Below the pieces are notes generated by a model. That model made no database searches and was not told the DNA's origin. It worked only from the letters and a program-made list of their open reading frames with translations. A stretch of 64,000 nt of DNA from Flavobacterium terrae (lineage in GTDB: Bacteria > Bacteroidota > Bacteroidia > Flavobacteriales > Flavobacteriaceae): the NCBI RefSeq assembly GCF_900142035.1, contig NZ_FQZI01000002.1:62001-126000 (forward strand). Reading direction: 5' to 3'. Positions 45,635 through 54,265 of the stretch are shown here, in pieces. Numbering within the stretch: position 1 is the first letter of the stretch; each line of letters opens with the position of its first letter. The translations under genes and the position numbers were made by a program.

Positions 45635-47035
45635 ATGAGTATGCATTTGAGTCACGAAGAAGAAGAGAGAAATTTATCCTTATCACGTTTTGAATCAATG
45701 CTTAAAACAAACAAAGTATTGTTTTTTGATTCAGAAGAATTCGAGGATATCATACTACATTACATGGACATTGGAAAACCGAGTCTTGCCAAGAAGGCAC
45801 TTAAGTTAGCACTCGAACAACATCCAAAGTCGACAGGATTAAAACTAGTTCAAGTAGAAATGTTAGTCTTTGAAGACAAACTAGAAACAGCCGAAAAACT
45901 TTTAAATGAACTTTACGCCATTGAGCCTACAAATGAAGAAATTTACATTCAAAAGGCTAATATTTTCTCAAAAAGAGACAATCACGAAAAGGCGGTTGAA
46001 CTACTTAAAATAGCTTTAAAATATACAGATGATTATGCAGATGTTCATAACCTAATTGGTATGGAATACCTTTTCATGGATGAACTAGAGCTTGCTAAAG
46101 AATATTTTATTAAATGCCTTGAAGAAGAACCTGAAGAACAATCAAGTCTTTACAATGTAATTTATTGTTTTGAATTTTTAGAGCAATATGATGAAGCTAT
46201 TGAGTTCTTAACCCAGTATATTGACAAAAATCCATATACTGAAATTGCTTGGCACCAGTTAGGTAGATTAAATTATACCATCAAAAATTACCAAGATGCT
46301 TACATAGCTTTTGATTATGCAACATTAATTGACGACCAATTTATGGGAGCATTCATGGAAAAAGCAAAATCATTAGAGCGTTTAAAACGATATGAAGAGG
46401 CTATTTTTAATTACAACGAAACTATTCGTCTAGAAGATCCTACTTCGTATGCATTATTACGTATTGGTAAATGTTACGAGAAGCTTGGTAATGATCAAGA
46501 AGCCTTAAAATATTACAATCAAACAGTACACGAAGATCCATTATTAGATAAAGGCTGGATTGCTATAACAGATTATCATTTCAAACACAATGATTTCCAA
46601 AAAGCACTATACTTTGCAAACAAAGCAATTGCTATAGATGGTGAAAACCGCTTTTACTGGAAACGTTTTGCATCCATAAATAAAGCTTTAAACTTATTTG
46701 AAGAGGCCGAATATGGTTATCGAAAAGCAGTTGAATTTGGAGATACTGAACTTGAAACATGGTTGTACTGGGTTAATATTCTACATTATTTAGGAGAATT
46801 TGATGCAGCAATACAAACGCTTTTACAAGCTTGTGATTTTTTTCCTGATGAAAATGAAATTGAGTATCGATTAGCAGGATTTCATTTAATGCTAAACGAA
46901 ACCGAAAAAGCATTATTCCATCTTAACAATGGATTGCGCATAAACTATAACAATAGATTCTTACTAAACGAACTTTTTCCTGGTATCCTGGACACAAAAA
47001 TTGTTCAAGAAACAATAAAGAAATACAAGAAATAA
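45635..47035 (+). CDS. Tetratricopeptide-repeat protein
   Basis: Cytoplasmic scaffold made of roughly 12 TPR units across 466 residues. Clear units include PTNEEIYIQKANIFSKRDNHEKAVELLKIAL, DYADVHNLIGMEYLFMDELELAKEYF and PTSYALLRIGKCYEKLGNDQEALKYY. It has no signal peptide or enzymatic domain. It overlaps the next gene by one base (TAATG), so it is coupled to the TonB-like protein. Binding partner unknown. Confidence 0.9.
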   Translation: MSMHLSHEEEERNLSLSRFESMLKTNKVLFFDSEEFEDIILHYMDIGKPSLAKKALKLALEQHPKSTGLKLVQVEMLVFEDKLETAEKLLNELYAIEPTNEEIYIQKANIFSKRDNHEKAVELLKIALKYTDDYADVHNLIGMEYLFMDELELAKEYFIKCLEEEPEEQSSLYNVIYCFEFLEQYDEAIEFLTQYIDKNPYTEIAWHQLGRLNYTIKNYQDAYIAFDYATLIDDQFMGAFMEKAKSLERLKRYEEAIFNYNETIRLEDPTSYALLRIGKCYEKLGNDQEALKYYNQTVHEDPLLDKGWIAITDYHFKHNDFQKALYFANKAIAIDGENRFYWKRFASINKALNLFEEAEYGYRKAVEFGDTELETWLYWVNILHYLGEFDAAIQTLLQACDFFPDENEIEYRLAGFHLMLNETEKALFHLNNGLRINYNNRFLLNELFPGILDTKIVQETIKKYKK

Positions 47036-47529
47036 TGAAGAAAATATTTTTTTTAACCCTCTTTTTGTTTCCAATAATAGTATTAAGTCAATCCAAAAAT
47101 AATACTAAAACAAACAAGCAATCCAAAGAAGGTAGTCAGATTGTGAAAGTTGAGCCTGTTTTTGGTGAAAATCATGTTTATGATTATCCTAAAAACGCGA
47201 ACTTACTAGACTCTACTCCTGAATATTCAGAAGGTGCTGTCAAATTTGACGAAGATTTTAATATTGCTTTTAATCCTTCAGTTACCGAAGATGTAAAAGG
47301 GAAAATTCTAATTGAATTTGTTATTGAAAAAGATGGTTCATTATCACATATTAAAATTTTAAGAAACGTTCAGCAATTAGGTTCTGAAGCAGTTAAAACC
47401 ATTCAATCTCTAAAAAAATGGAAACCGGCTACAAGAAATAAAAAACCAGTAAGAACAAAATATCTTGTTCCCATAGAAATTGACATTAAAGCCAACACAC
47501 CTAATGAAGAAACTGGGGTTACTAGGTAA
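47035..47529 (+). CDS. Energy transducer TonB-like protein
   Basis: Exported protein with a TonB C-terminal domain. N-terminal signal or anchor MKKIFFLTLFLFPIIVLS, a short linker, then the domain (about 85-155): VKGKILIEFVIEKDGSLSHIKILRNVQQLGSEAVKTIQSLKKWKPATRN, including the W-x-P-A motif. It lacks the proline-rich spanning region of true TonB, so it may act as a periplasmic module rather than energising receptors. The last 26 bases overlap aroE. Confidence 0.85.
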   Translation: MKKIFFLTLFLFPIIVLSQSKNNTKTNKQSKEGSQIVKVEPVFGENHVYDYPKNANLLDSTPEYSEGAVKFDEDFNIAFNPSVTEDVKGKILIEFVIEKDGSLSHIKILRNVQQLGSEAVKTIQSLKKWKPATRNKKPVRTKYLVPIEIDIKANTPNEETGVTR

Positions 47530-48241
47530 AAATATTAGTTATTCTTTTTCTAGAAGTTACTTTGCCGAAAAATTCAAGAACGACGGAATTTTAAATAATT
47601 TCAGTTATGAAAACTTTGACATACAGTCTATAAATGAGTTTTCTGGAATTTTAAAAAACAATCCTGACTTAATTGGTCTGAATGTTACCATTCCTTACAA
47701 ACAAGATGTGATTCCGCTTCTTAATAGCTTATCAGACAATGCTAAAGAAATTGGCGCTGTAAATACCATTAAAATATCTCCTGACGGGAAATTGATTGGT
47801 CACAATACAGATTATTTTGGCTTTACAGAATCGTTAAAACCTTTACTTAAATCATATCATAAAAAAGCACTGATTCTTGGTACAGGAGGAGCAGCAAAAG
47901 CAATTGCTTATGGTTTAGGCCAATTAGAAATAGAGTTTGTATACGTTTCAAGAAATAGGACTTCAACAACTATTAGTTACAATGATTTATCAAAAGAAAT
48001 ATTTCAAGAACATCAAATCATTATTAATTGTACACCACTTGGTACTTTTCCCAATATTGAAAATTGTCCTGATATTCCATATCAATACTTTACTTCAAAC
48101 CATATTGCGTACGATTTAATTTATAATCCAGAACGAACTAATTTCTTAACAAAAGCTCAAACTAAAGGAGCAACAATTAAAAACGGTTATGAAATGTTAG
48201 TTTTACAAGCCGAAAAAGCTTGGCAAATTTGGAATTCCTAG
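47504..48241 (+). CDS. aroE: Shikimate dehydrogenase
   Basis: NADPH-dependent reduction of 3-dehydroshikimate to shikimate in aromatic synthesis. A TTG at 47480 would add 8 residues; I chose ATG 47504 because MKKLGLLGKNISYSFSRSYF matches the family N-terminus (the substrate Ser-x-Ser). Then NVTIPYKQDVI near 71 with the catalytic Lys, GAVNTI, GHNTDYFGF near 100 with the catalytic Asp, the nucleotide loop LGTGGAAKAI near 128, and YNPERTNFL near 210. 245 residues. It overlaps the TonB-like gene by 26 bases and ends in a REP-like repeat. Confidence 0.95.
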   Translation: MKKLGLLGKNISYSFSRSYFAEKFKNDGILNNFSYENFDIQSINEFSGILKNNPDLIGLNVTIPYKQDVIPLLNSLSDNAKEIGAVNTIKISPDGKLIGHNTDYFGFTESLKPLLKSYHKKALILGTGGAAKAIAYGLGQLEIEFVYVSRNRTSTTISYNDLSKEIFQEHQIIINCTPLGTFPNIENCPDIPYQYFTSNHIAYDLIYNPERTNFLTKAQTKGATIKNGYEMLVLQAEKAWQIWNS

Positions 48242-48324
48242 CCCAGATGGAAACGGCATCCTTTTTGGTGACTGAGGCTCTCGAAGTTACCAAAAAGATA
48301 TAGTGTACAGCTGGATAAAGCTCC
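48239..48324. repeat. REP-like palindromic repeat, copy 2
   Basis: Begins with the aroE stop codon (TAGCCCAGATGG). Inner arms GCATCCTTTTTGGT and ACCAAAAAGATA close a hairpin with CTCTCGAAG in its loop, followed by GTACAGCTGG. Same core as the repeat at 4742 (ATCCTTTTT / AAAAAGATA) with a different loop. May also act as the aroE terminator. Confidence 0.7.
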
Positions 48325-48448
48325 AAAAAAATAATGATCTTAAATCATTTTAACCGATTTATGCATCTTTATACCAGTTTTTACTTTTGATTTTATACGC
48401 TTTTTAGTAACTTCGGCGTTAATTAATTAAACAGTAATATCCTGCGAT

Positions 48449-50314
48449 ATGCAAGAAGAACAACACGACAACCTGCTTCACGCAGACGGAAAAACAGAAG
48501 CTACAACGCAAAATATTGCAAATGAAGCTATTGAAACCATAGAAAACTTAAATGCTGAAGCTAGCGAACATCATTCGACAGAAGACAGCCATGACTTACC
48601 TATGCTCGATTATGAAGCAATGGACATGGACAAGTTAGTAGTCGAACTTGAACACTTGGTAGCTAATGACAATATTTTAGCCATAAAAAATCATGTTGAA
48701 GAAATAAAAACTGCATTTTTAGCTAAATACAATCATTTTATTGAAGAGAAAAAAGAAGAATTTCTTCATGAAAATCATGATTCAAGCGAAGAGTTTGAAT
48801 ACCACTTCCCTTTAAAATCAAAATTTGATTCTTTATACAACAATTTTAAAGCTAAAAAAAACAATCACTTTAAAAGCTTAGAATCAAAGCTAAAAGAGAA
48901 TTTGCAAAATAGATTAGCTTTAATTGAAGAACTAAAAACTTTGATTAACCCAAGTGAAAACATTGGTGATAATCTAAAAAAGTTCAATGATTTACGTGAG
49001 CGTTGGAAAAATGCCGGAGCAATACCAAAAGATAAATACAATCACGTATGGAATAATTATCATTTCCATGTAGAAAACTTTTACGACTATTTACATCTTG
49101 ACAGAGAAGCTAGAGATCTTGACTTCAAGCACAATTTAGATTTAAAACTAAAAATAATAAGTCGTGCAGAAGAGTTATTAAAAGAACAAGATGTTTTCAA
49201 AGCTTTTAGAGAACTTCAATCTTTACACAAAATCTGGAAAGAAGAAATAGGACCAGTTTCTAGAGAAAGACGCGAAGAAATTTGGCATAAATTCAGTGAA
49301 GTAACCAAACAAATGCACGAAAAACGTGAAGGTTTGTTTGCTCAACAACATGAAATAGAACTGCAAAATCTTGCTAAGAAAAAAGAAATTATTGCTGCTA
49401 TAGAAGCTATTGCTACAGAACATGTAGAAGTACATTCAGGTTGGCAAGCTCAAATTAATAAAATAGAGGCCTTACGTCAAGAGTTCTTTTCTACAGGAAA
49501 AGTACCTGCTGATGTAAATGAACAAACTTGGAGTGAGTTTAAAAATGCTGTTCGCAATTTTAATGCTCATAAAAATTCGTTTTACAAAGACATCAAAAAG
49601 GAACAACAAACAAATCTTGACAAAAAGAATGCTTTAGTTGCTCGCGCAAGAGAATTACAAGATAGTGATGACTTTGCAAACACCACACCAATCATGAAGA
49701 AAATTCAAGAAGAATGGAAACAGATTGGTCATGTACCACGCAAATTTTCGGATGCTGTTTGGGCCGATTTTAAAGCGGCTTGTAATCATTACTTTGATAG
49801 ACTTCATGCTGTAAAAAATGAAAATGAAGCTGTAGAAATTGAAGCTTTCGAAAAGAAAAAAGAATACCTAGAAACCGTTCGTCTTTTTGAATTTTCTGGT
49901 GATCACAAAACTGATTTAGATGGAATAAAAAAACACATCGAAAATTGGAAAAGTTTTGGAAAAGTTCCTTTTGCAAGAAGACACATCGAAGGAAAATTCA
50001 ATAAAATACTTGATGCCTTATTTGAAAAGTTAAGTATGAGCAAAAAAGACGCAGAAATGATGCGTTTTAACAATCGTATCGAACAATTAACTGACTCGAA
50101 TAATTCAAGAGGTTTGGATAATGAAAAAATCTTTATTCAACGTAAAATTGAAGAAGTACAAAAAGAAATTTTCCAGTTAGAGAACAATATTCAGTTCTTT
50201 GCAAATGCTAAAAAAGACAATCCAATGCTTGTTGAAATCAACAAAAACATTGAGCGTCACAAAGAAGAATTAGCCACTTGGAAAGAGAAACTTAAACAAA
50301 TTAGAAATTTGTAA
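48449..50314 (+). CDS. DUF349 repeat protein
   Basis: Cytoplasmic helical protein of unknown role. It consists of an acidic N-terminus (residues 1-60) followed by about five DUF349 units, each with a W-K-x-x-G motif: RERWKNAGAIPKDKYNHVWNNYHFH near 190, LHKIWKEEIGPVSRERREEIW near 265, ALRQEFFSTGKVPADVNEQTWSEF near 345, IQEEWKQIGHVPRKFSDAVWADF near 420 and NWKSFGKVPFARR near 500. Strong coiled-coil tendency throughout, and a C-terminal coiled coil (about 560-620). 621 residues. Transcribed alone, with a perfect palindromic terminator. Confidence 0.9.
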   Translation: MQEEQHDNLLHADGKTEATTQNIANEAIETIENLNAEASEHHSTEDSHDLPMLDYEAMDMDKLVVELEHLVANDNILAIKNHVEEIKTAFLAKYNHFIEEKKEEFLHENHDSSEEFEYHFPLKSKFDSLYNNFKAKKNNHFKSLESKLKENLQNRLALIEELKTLINPSENIGDNLKKFNDLRERWKNAGAIPKDKYNHVWNNYHFHVENFYDYLHLDREARDLDFKHNLDLKLKIISRAEELLKEQDVFKAFRELQSLHKIWKEEIGPVSRERREEIWHKFSEVTKQMHEKREGLFAQQHEIELQNLAKKKEIIAAIEAIATEHVEVHSGWQAQINKIEALRQEFFSTGKVPADVNEQTWSEFKNAVRNFNAHKNSFYKDIKKEQQTNLDKKNALVARARELQDSDDFANTTPIMKKIQEEWKQIGHVPRKFSDAVWADFKAACNHYFDRLHAVKNENEAVEIEAFEKKKEYLETVRLFEFSGDHKTDLDGIKKHIENWKSFGKVPFARRHIEGKFNKILDALFEKLSMSKKDAEMMRFNNRIEQLTDSNNSRGLDNEKIFIQRKIEEVQKEIFQLENNIQFFANAKKDNPMLVEINKNIERHKEELATWKEKLKQIRNL

Positions 50315-50352
50315 AATAAAAAAGCCTAGCATATGCTAGGCTTTTTTATTTT
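50313..50352. terminator. Bidirectional terminator after DUF349 gene
   Basis: Perfect 18-bp stem, AAAATAAAAAAGCCTAGC (50313-50330) against its complement (50335-50352), with a 4-base loop ATAT. A-run on the left, T-run on the right; serves both convergent genes. Confidence 0.88.
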
Positions 50353-50364
50353 ATATTTATTTTC

Positions 50365-51030
50365 TTATTCTTCCCTCACTATGATAATTGAAGCTTTAAA
50401 GCCAGTGGCTAAATTCCATTTATTAGATGAAATAATTCCCCCGTTATCATCATACACTCTAAACTCTGCTGTATTTGGCCCTGACGAACCTTGATTTAAA
50501 GCCTCAAATTCGACTTTATTAATTCCTTTAACCAATCCTAGATCCAATTTACCAAAAGAACCTTCTAAATAAACATAATCAACAACTACAGCCCCATTAA
50601 CCCAAATTCTTATTAAATCACCATCCACAAACTCATGGTCTCTATAAACAATTTTAGCAGAACCTGATTTTGTTTTAAAATCACCTAAAAACTGATTCCC
50701 TCTATAAACTTTTGCGTCATCTTCAGGCTGAAAAGGCTTATTTAGTTTCTTTTCAAAATTAATACCTGGTTTTAAATCACTTTTAGGTTGGTTACCCATT
50801 CCTATTTGATTCTCAAGTTGTGGTGCTTCATATACCTTTTTAGGAGATTTAAACATTTTGGGCTCAAAAGGCTTAGAAATAGAATATTGAGGGGCTTCTG
50901 TTTGATCTTCTGGCTTTTTATCTGGTAATGGTGTATCAGTTCTGGGGATAGCAATAGATTTTATTGGCTTTACTTCTTGAGCAAAGCCTACAATTGGCAA
51001 CAATAACAATAAAACTATTACTTTTTTCAC
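50365..51030 (-). CDS. Secreted hypothetical protein
   Basis: I do not recognise a family. The N-terminal signal peptide (MKKVIVLLLLLPIVGFAQ) indicates export. Residues 30-95 are a Pro/Lys/Glu-rich linker (PDKKPEDQTEAP, SKPFEPKMFKSPKK). The last 115 residues are beta-rich (RIWVNGAVVVDYVYLEGSFGKLDLGLVKGINKVEFEAL) and look like a carbohydrate-binding or lectin-like sandwich. It reads leftwards, 29 bases downstream of the ABM gene, and could be the last gene of the mazG transcript. Confidence 0.75.
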   Translation of the reverse strand: MKKVIVLLLLLPIVGFAQEVKPIKSIAIPRTDTPLPDKKPEDQTEAPQYSISKPFEPKMFKSPKKVYEAPQLENQIGMGNQPKSDLKPGINFEKKLNKPFQPEDDAKVYRGNQFLGDFKTKSGSAKIVYRDHEFVDGDLIRIWVNGAVVVDYVYLEGSFGKLDLGLVKGINKVEFEALNQGSSGPNTAEFRVYDDNGGIISSNKWNLATGFKASIIIVREE

Positions 51031-51059
51031 AATCTAAATTTATCAAAAATTATTCCAAT

Positions 51060-51362
51060 TTATACTTCGAAATCATATTCTCTTTCAACAAGAGCAATTC
51101 TCACCTTATAGGACTCATACCATTTTTGTTTTCCCATACGTTGTGCTTGCAAATGATCTACATTATTTTTCCAATTTTTAATAGATTCCAAATCTTTCCA
51201 ATATGAAACAGTTATTCCAATTTCATTACGAGCCGATTCGACTCCTAAAAAACCTTCTTGTTGTTTAGCCATATCAACCATAAGATTTGACATTTCAGCA
51301 TAACCTTGTTCTACATTTGTTCTAACAGACGTAAATATTACTGCGTAATACGGAGGCTTCAT
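51060..51362 (-). CDS. Antibiotic biosynthesis monooxygenase-like protein
   Basis: Small ferredoxin-like domain protein, 100 residues. YYAVIFTSVRTNVEQGYAEMSNLMVDMAKQQEGFLGVESARNEIGITVSYWKDLESIKNW matches the ABM layout with the central W of the dimer face. The true substrate is unknown; family members are often heme-degrading or quinol-oxidising, but many have no known activity. It overlaps the esterase stop by 4 bases (ATGA), so translation is coupled. Confidence 0.85.
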   Translation of the reverse strand: MKPPYYAVIFTSVRTNVEQGYAEMSNLMVDMAKQQEGFLGVESARNEIGITVSYWKDLESIKNWKNNVDHLQAQRMGKQKWYESYKVRIALVEREYDFEV

Positions 51363-52153
51363 ATTTTTAAAGTTTGAAATGCTCTATAAACGGCCATGTG
51401 TAAAATATCGCCGTGATTCGATTCACCAAAATATTTGAAATGACTTTCTATACCTTTTTTATGTTTTGAAGCTATCTCAAATAACTTTTTAGCATCATTT
51501 TCCATAACCTTCCCTTCTTTACCTACACCAATAAAAACTTTGGTTTTCTGATTAAAAGTCGGTTTTGAAAACTCAGGAGTTAATTTAAACACAGATTGAT
51601 TATCCCACCAAATACTGGGACTTATGATAATATAATTCGAAAAAAGAGTTGGCTTTTTATACAATATTTCTGTTGCTAAAAGTCCTCCCAATGATTGCCC
51701 AATAATAGTTTTACTACTGGTTGTCTTATATTTAGCTTCAATAAAAGGCTGAAGTTCATTTTCAATAAACGAAATAAATTTTGCTGACTCACCAGTGGTA
51801 GGAAAATCCTTTTTATCTTTTTCTATTGTGGTAGGAAATGTAAAGTCTCTTTTTCTATCAACATTTTCAATTCCAACTAATATGGATTTAGAAACCATAT
51901 TTATCCATTCATAGTTTCCATATTGAAGCAAACCAGCAATATGAATAAAATCTTCATTAGCTGAACCGTCTAAAAGATAAATAACTGGATACTCTTTTGT
52001 TGCATCATATTCTGCTGGCAAGTAAACATTGAGGATTCGCTCTTCGTTTAAAACTTTGGATTGAATAGTTTCTATTTTACCCAAAACAAAATCCTTTTGT
52101 GCAGAAGCTAAAAGGCTAAAAAAAAGAAAAAAGGCTAGTATATTTTTTTTCAT
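51359..52153 (-). CDS. Secreted alpha/beta-hydrolase (esterase D/Fes-like)
   Basis: Exported esterase of unknown substrate. I take the inner ATG (52153), giving the signal peptide MKKNILAFFLFFSLLASA; the other ATG (52162) would add MIA and touch the mazG stop. Seen: YPVIYLLDGSANEDF near 60, the nucleophile elbow TIIGQSLGGLLATEIL near 155 (G-Q-S-L-G), and the His region KYFGESNHGDILH near 245. Resembles the ferri-siderophore esterase/YbbA branch. First of two translationally coupled genes with the ABM gene. Confidence 0.88.
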   Translation of the reverse strand: MKKNILAFFLFFSLLASAQKDFVLGKIETIQSKVLNEERILNVYLPAEYDATKEYPVIYLLDGSANEDFIHIAGLLQYGNYEWINMVSKSILVGIENVDRKRDFTFPTTIEKDKKDFPTTGESAKFISFIENELQPFIEAKYKTTSSKTIIGQSLGGLLATEILYKKPTLFSNYIIISPSIWWDNQSVFKLTPEFSKPTFNQKTKVFIGVGKEGKVMENDAKKLFEIASKHKKGIESHFKYFGESNHGDILHMAVYRAFQTLKI

Positions 52154-52162
52154 GGCGATCAT

Positions 52163-52936
52163 TTACATTTTCTTTGCTTCATCCCAAAATACATCCATTT
52201 CTGCTAATGTCATTTCAGAAAGATTTTTACCTAAATCTTTGGCTTTTTGTTCTAAATAGGTAAATCGTTTTATAAATTTTTTATTGGTTCTTTCTAAAGC
52301 ATCTTCAGGATTTACTTTTAAAAATCTAGCATAATTAATCATTGAAAATAAAACATCGCCAAATTCGGCCTCTATCTTGTCTTGATCATTGGTTTTAACC
52401 TCATCTTGAAGTTCCTGCAATTCTTCTTGTACTTTTTCCCAAACCTGATGTGGTTCTTCCCAATCAAAACCTACTCCTTTAACCTTATCCTGAATTCTAC
52501 TTGCCTTTACCATTGCTGGCAAACTTGTTGGAACTCCTTCAAGCACTGACTGTTTTCCTTCCTTAAGTTTGAGCTTTTCCCAGTTTTGTTTTACTTCTTC
52601 TTCATTTTCGACTACTACATCACCATAAATATGAGGATGACGATGAATTAGTTTCTCACAAATATCATTGGCCACATCGGCCATATCAAAACTATTAGAC
52701 TCACTTCCTATTTTGGCATAAAAAACAATATGAAGTAACAAATCACCAAGCTCTTTCTTTACTTCTTCAAGATTGTTATCTAAAATAGCATCTCCTAACT
52801 CATACGTCTCCTCAATAGTAAGATGACGAAGAGATTGTAAGGTTTGCTTTTTATCCCACGGACACTTTTCGCGTAAATCGTCCATTATATCTAACAATCT
52901 CTTAAAAGCATCAAGCTGTTGTTGGCGTGAATTCAT
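52163..52936 (-). CDS. mazG: Nucleoside triphosphate pyrophosphohydrolase
   Basis: House-cleaning all-alpha NTP pyrophosphatase. The 257 residues carry two MazG domains: the first with CPWDKKQTLQSLRHLTIEETYELGDAI near residue 20 and ELGDLLLHIVFYAKI near 64, the second with EPHQVWEKVQEELQELQDEV near 160 and EFGDVLFSMINYARF near 188, both with the EExxE and ExxD metal motifs. Normal length and architecture for the long MazG type. Not related to the MazE/MazF toxin pair. It starts the transcript that continues into the esterase gene. Confidence 0.95.
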   Translation of the reverse strand: MNSRQQQLDAFKRLLDIMDDLREKCPWDKKQTLQSLRHLTIEETYELGDAILDNNLEEVKKELGDLLLHIVFYAKIGSESNSFDMADVANDICEKLIHRHPHIYGDVVVENEEEVKQNWEKLKLKEGKQSVLEGVPTSLPAMVKASRIQDKVKGVGFDWEEPHQVWEKVQEELQELQDEVKTNDQDKIEAEFGDVLFSMINYARFLKVNPEDALERTNKKFIKRFTYLEQKAKDLGKNLSEMTLAEMDVFWDEAKKM

Positions 52937-53047
52937 AAAAGTAGTTTTACTTCGTAAGGTTTTGACCTAAGGTCTCTTGTTTGTAAAAATAAGAAATCCT
53001 GCAAATGAATATCACTTGCAGGACTTATAATTATGTTAAAACTTCGA

Positions 53048-53533
53048 TTACTCTTTAGTTTTAGTAGCTTTTGCTTTTTTAGGCTTTTCTTCAATTGCAG
53101 TTTCTTCCGTTTTTGCTTTTGCAGTTTTTTTAGGAGCTTTTTTCTCTTCTTCTACAACGATTAAACCTTTAGATTGTAAAATGTTATACCAGTTTAAAAC
53201 CTTTTTAATATCTGATGCGTATACTCTATCTTGATCGTAATCTGGTAATACTTCAGAAAAATAAGCAGTCAAAGCAGCTTTATCATCTTTTAATTGAGGT
53301 GCTGGTCCATTATTTTCTTTAGCAGCAATAGATTTCATTACCTCAACTAGCGGTTTCTCTTCATTGTAAGTATACATAGATATTTCAGACAATAAACTTA
53401 CATTACTACGTAAACCTACTGTGATTTTCTTTCCATCTACTAATGATTCAGCAACAAACCCAGTTCTTGTTTGCAATTTTAATGAGTACAATCCTGGTTT
53501 ACCAGAAATCGCTAAAATTCTCTCTAAATTCAT
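53048..53533 (-). CDS. DUF5606 domain protein
   Basis: Conserved cytoplasmic protein of unknown role, characteristic of Bacteroidota, where it often lies beside def. The N-terminal 130 residues (LERILAISGKPGLYSLKLQTRTGFVAESL) form the DUF; the last 35 are a Lys/Ala/Glu-rich tail (KAPKKTAKAKTEE). Twenty-four bases downstream of def in the same direction, so co-transcribed with it. Confidence 0.88.
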   Translation of the reverse strand: MNLERILAISGKPGLYSLKLQTRTGFVAESLVDGKKITVGLRSNVSLLSEISMYTYNEEKPLVEVMKSIAAKENNGPAPQLKDDKAALTAYFSEVLPDYDQDRVYASDIKKVLNWYNILQSKGLIVVEEEKKAPKKTAKAKTEETAIEEKPKKAKATKTKE

Positions 53534-53557
53534 TTTTTATATATCTTATTTGTTAGT

Positions 53558-54148
53558 TTATCTTCCTTTTTTTGGCCCAGCAAAACGCATTCTATAATCT
53601 GGTCTTGCTTTTCCGTCCATTATATTTTGAAGTTTCTTCTTAATTAACGTCTTTTTTAGTGACGATATTTTATCTGTAAACAAAACTCCTTCAATATGAT
53701 CATACTCGTGCTGAATAACTCTTGCAATCAATCCGTCGTAAACATCAGTTTGCTTGTTAAAGTTTTCGTCGTAGTATTCAATAGTAATTTTTTCGTGACG
53801 ATACACATCTTCTCTTACATCTGGAATACTTAAACAACCTTCGTTAAAAGCCCATTCTTCACCTTCTTCTTTAAGAATTTTGGCGTTTATGAAAGTCTTT
53901 TTAAAACCCTTTAATTGTTCTGCTTCTTCTTTAGCTAAATCATCACTATCACTAAAAGGCTCTGTATCTACAATAAATAAACGAATTGCCAAACCTACCT
54001 GAGGTGCAGCCAAACCAACACCACACGCATTGTACATCGTGTCGTACATATTAGCAATTACATCGCTTAAATTAGGATAATCTTTAGCTATATCTTCCCC
54101 TACTTTTCTTAAAACAGGATCGCCATAACCAACAATTGGATAAATCAT
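53558..54148 (-). CDS. def: Peptide deformylase
   Basis: Metalloenzyme removing the formyl group from nascent proteins. All three motifs are present: GVGLAAPQVG near residue 43, EGCLSIPDVRE near 103 with the metal Cys, and QHEYDHIEG near 145 with the metal His pair and catalytic Glu. 196 residues is standard for the class found in this phylum. The ATG is 98 bases from its -7 box because a REP-like repeat (54162-54230) fills the leader, which is unusual for this window, where leaders are mostly 15-30 bases. Confidence 0.97.
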   Translation of the reverse strand: MIYPIVGYGDPVLRKVGEDIAKDYPNLSDVIANMYDTMYNACGVGLAAPQVGLAIRLFIVDTEPFSDSDDLAKEEAEQLKGFKKTFINAKILKEEGEEWAFNEGCLSIPDVREDVYRHEKITIEYYDENFNKQTDVYDGLIARVIQHEYDHIEGVLFTDKISSLKKTLIKKKLQNIMDGKARPDYRMRFAGPKKGR

Positions 54149-54161
54149 TCTACTTCAATTT

Positions 54162-54230
54162 GGGCGTTCCCACGCCTGGGCGTGGTCAGGCTATTCGCGG
54201 TGCACGGCACCTTGCTTCTATCCTTAACGC
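54162..54230. repeat. REP-like palindromic repeat, copy 3, inside the def leader
   Basis: Shares GGCGT-CCC, AGGCTAT-CGC and CTTCTATCCTT-ACGC with copy 1 (inverted) but has lost the central A/T-rich hairpin, which is replaced by GGTGC-ACGG-CACC. It also contains CCACGCC/GGCGTGG stems. Transcribed from the promoter at 54246 it would form stable RNA hairpins ahead of the def start codon. Confidence 0.7.
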
Positions 54231-54245
54231 ATTTAATTTAGAGTG

Positions 54246-54253
54246 CAAAAGTA
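54246..54253 (-). promoter_or_regulatory. def promoter -7 box
   Basis: Minus strand reads TACTTTTG, a perfect TAnnTTTG, about 98 bases upstream of the def ATG and 13 bases before the mqo stop codon. Confidence 0.5.
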
Positions 54254-54265
54254 ATTAAAATTGCT

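Noticed and set aside
47480..47503. TTG start adding 8 residues to AroE
   Set aside because: The ATG at 47504 gives the standard AroE N-terminus, so the extension is unlikely to be translated.
52163..52936. MazEF toxin-antitoxin element
   Set aside because: The gene encodes the MazG pyrophosphohydrolase only; no mazE or mazF is adjacent.
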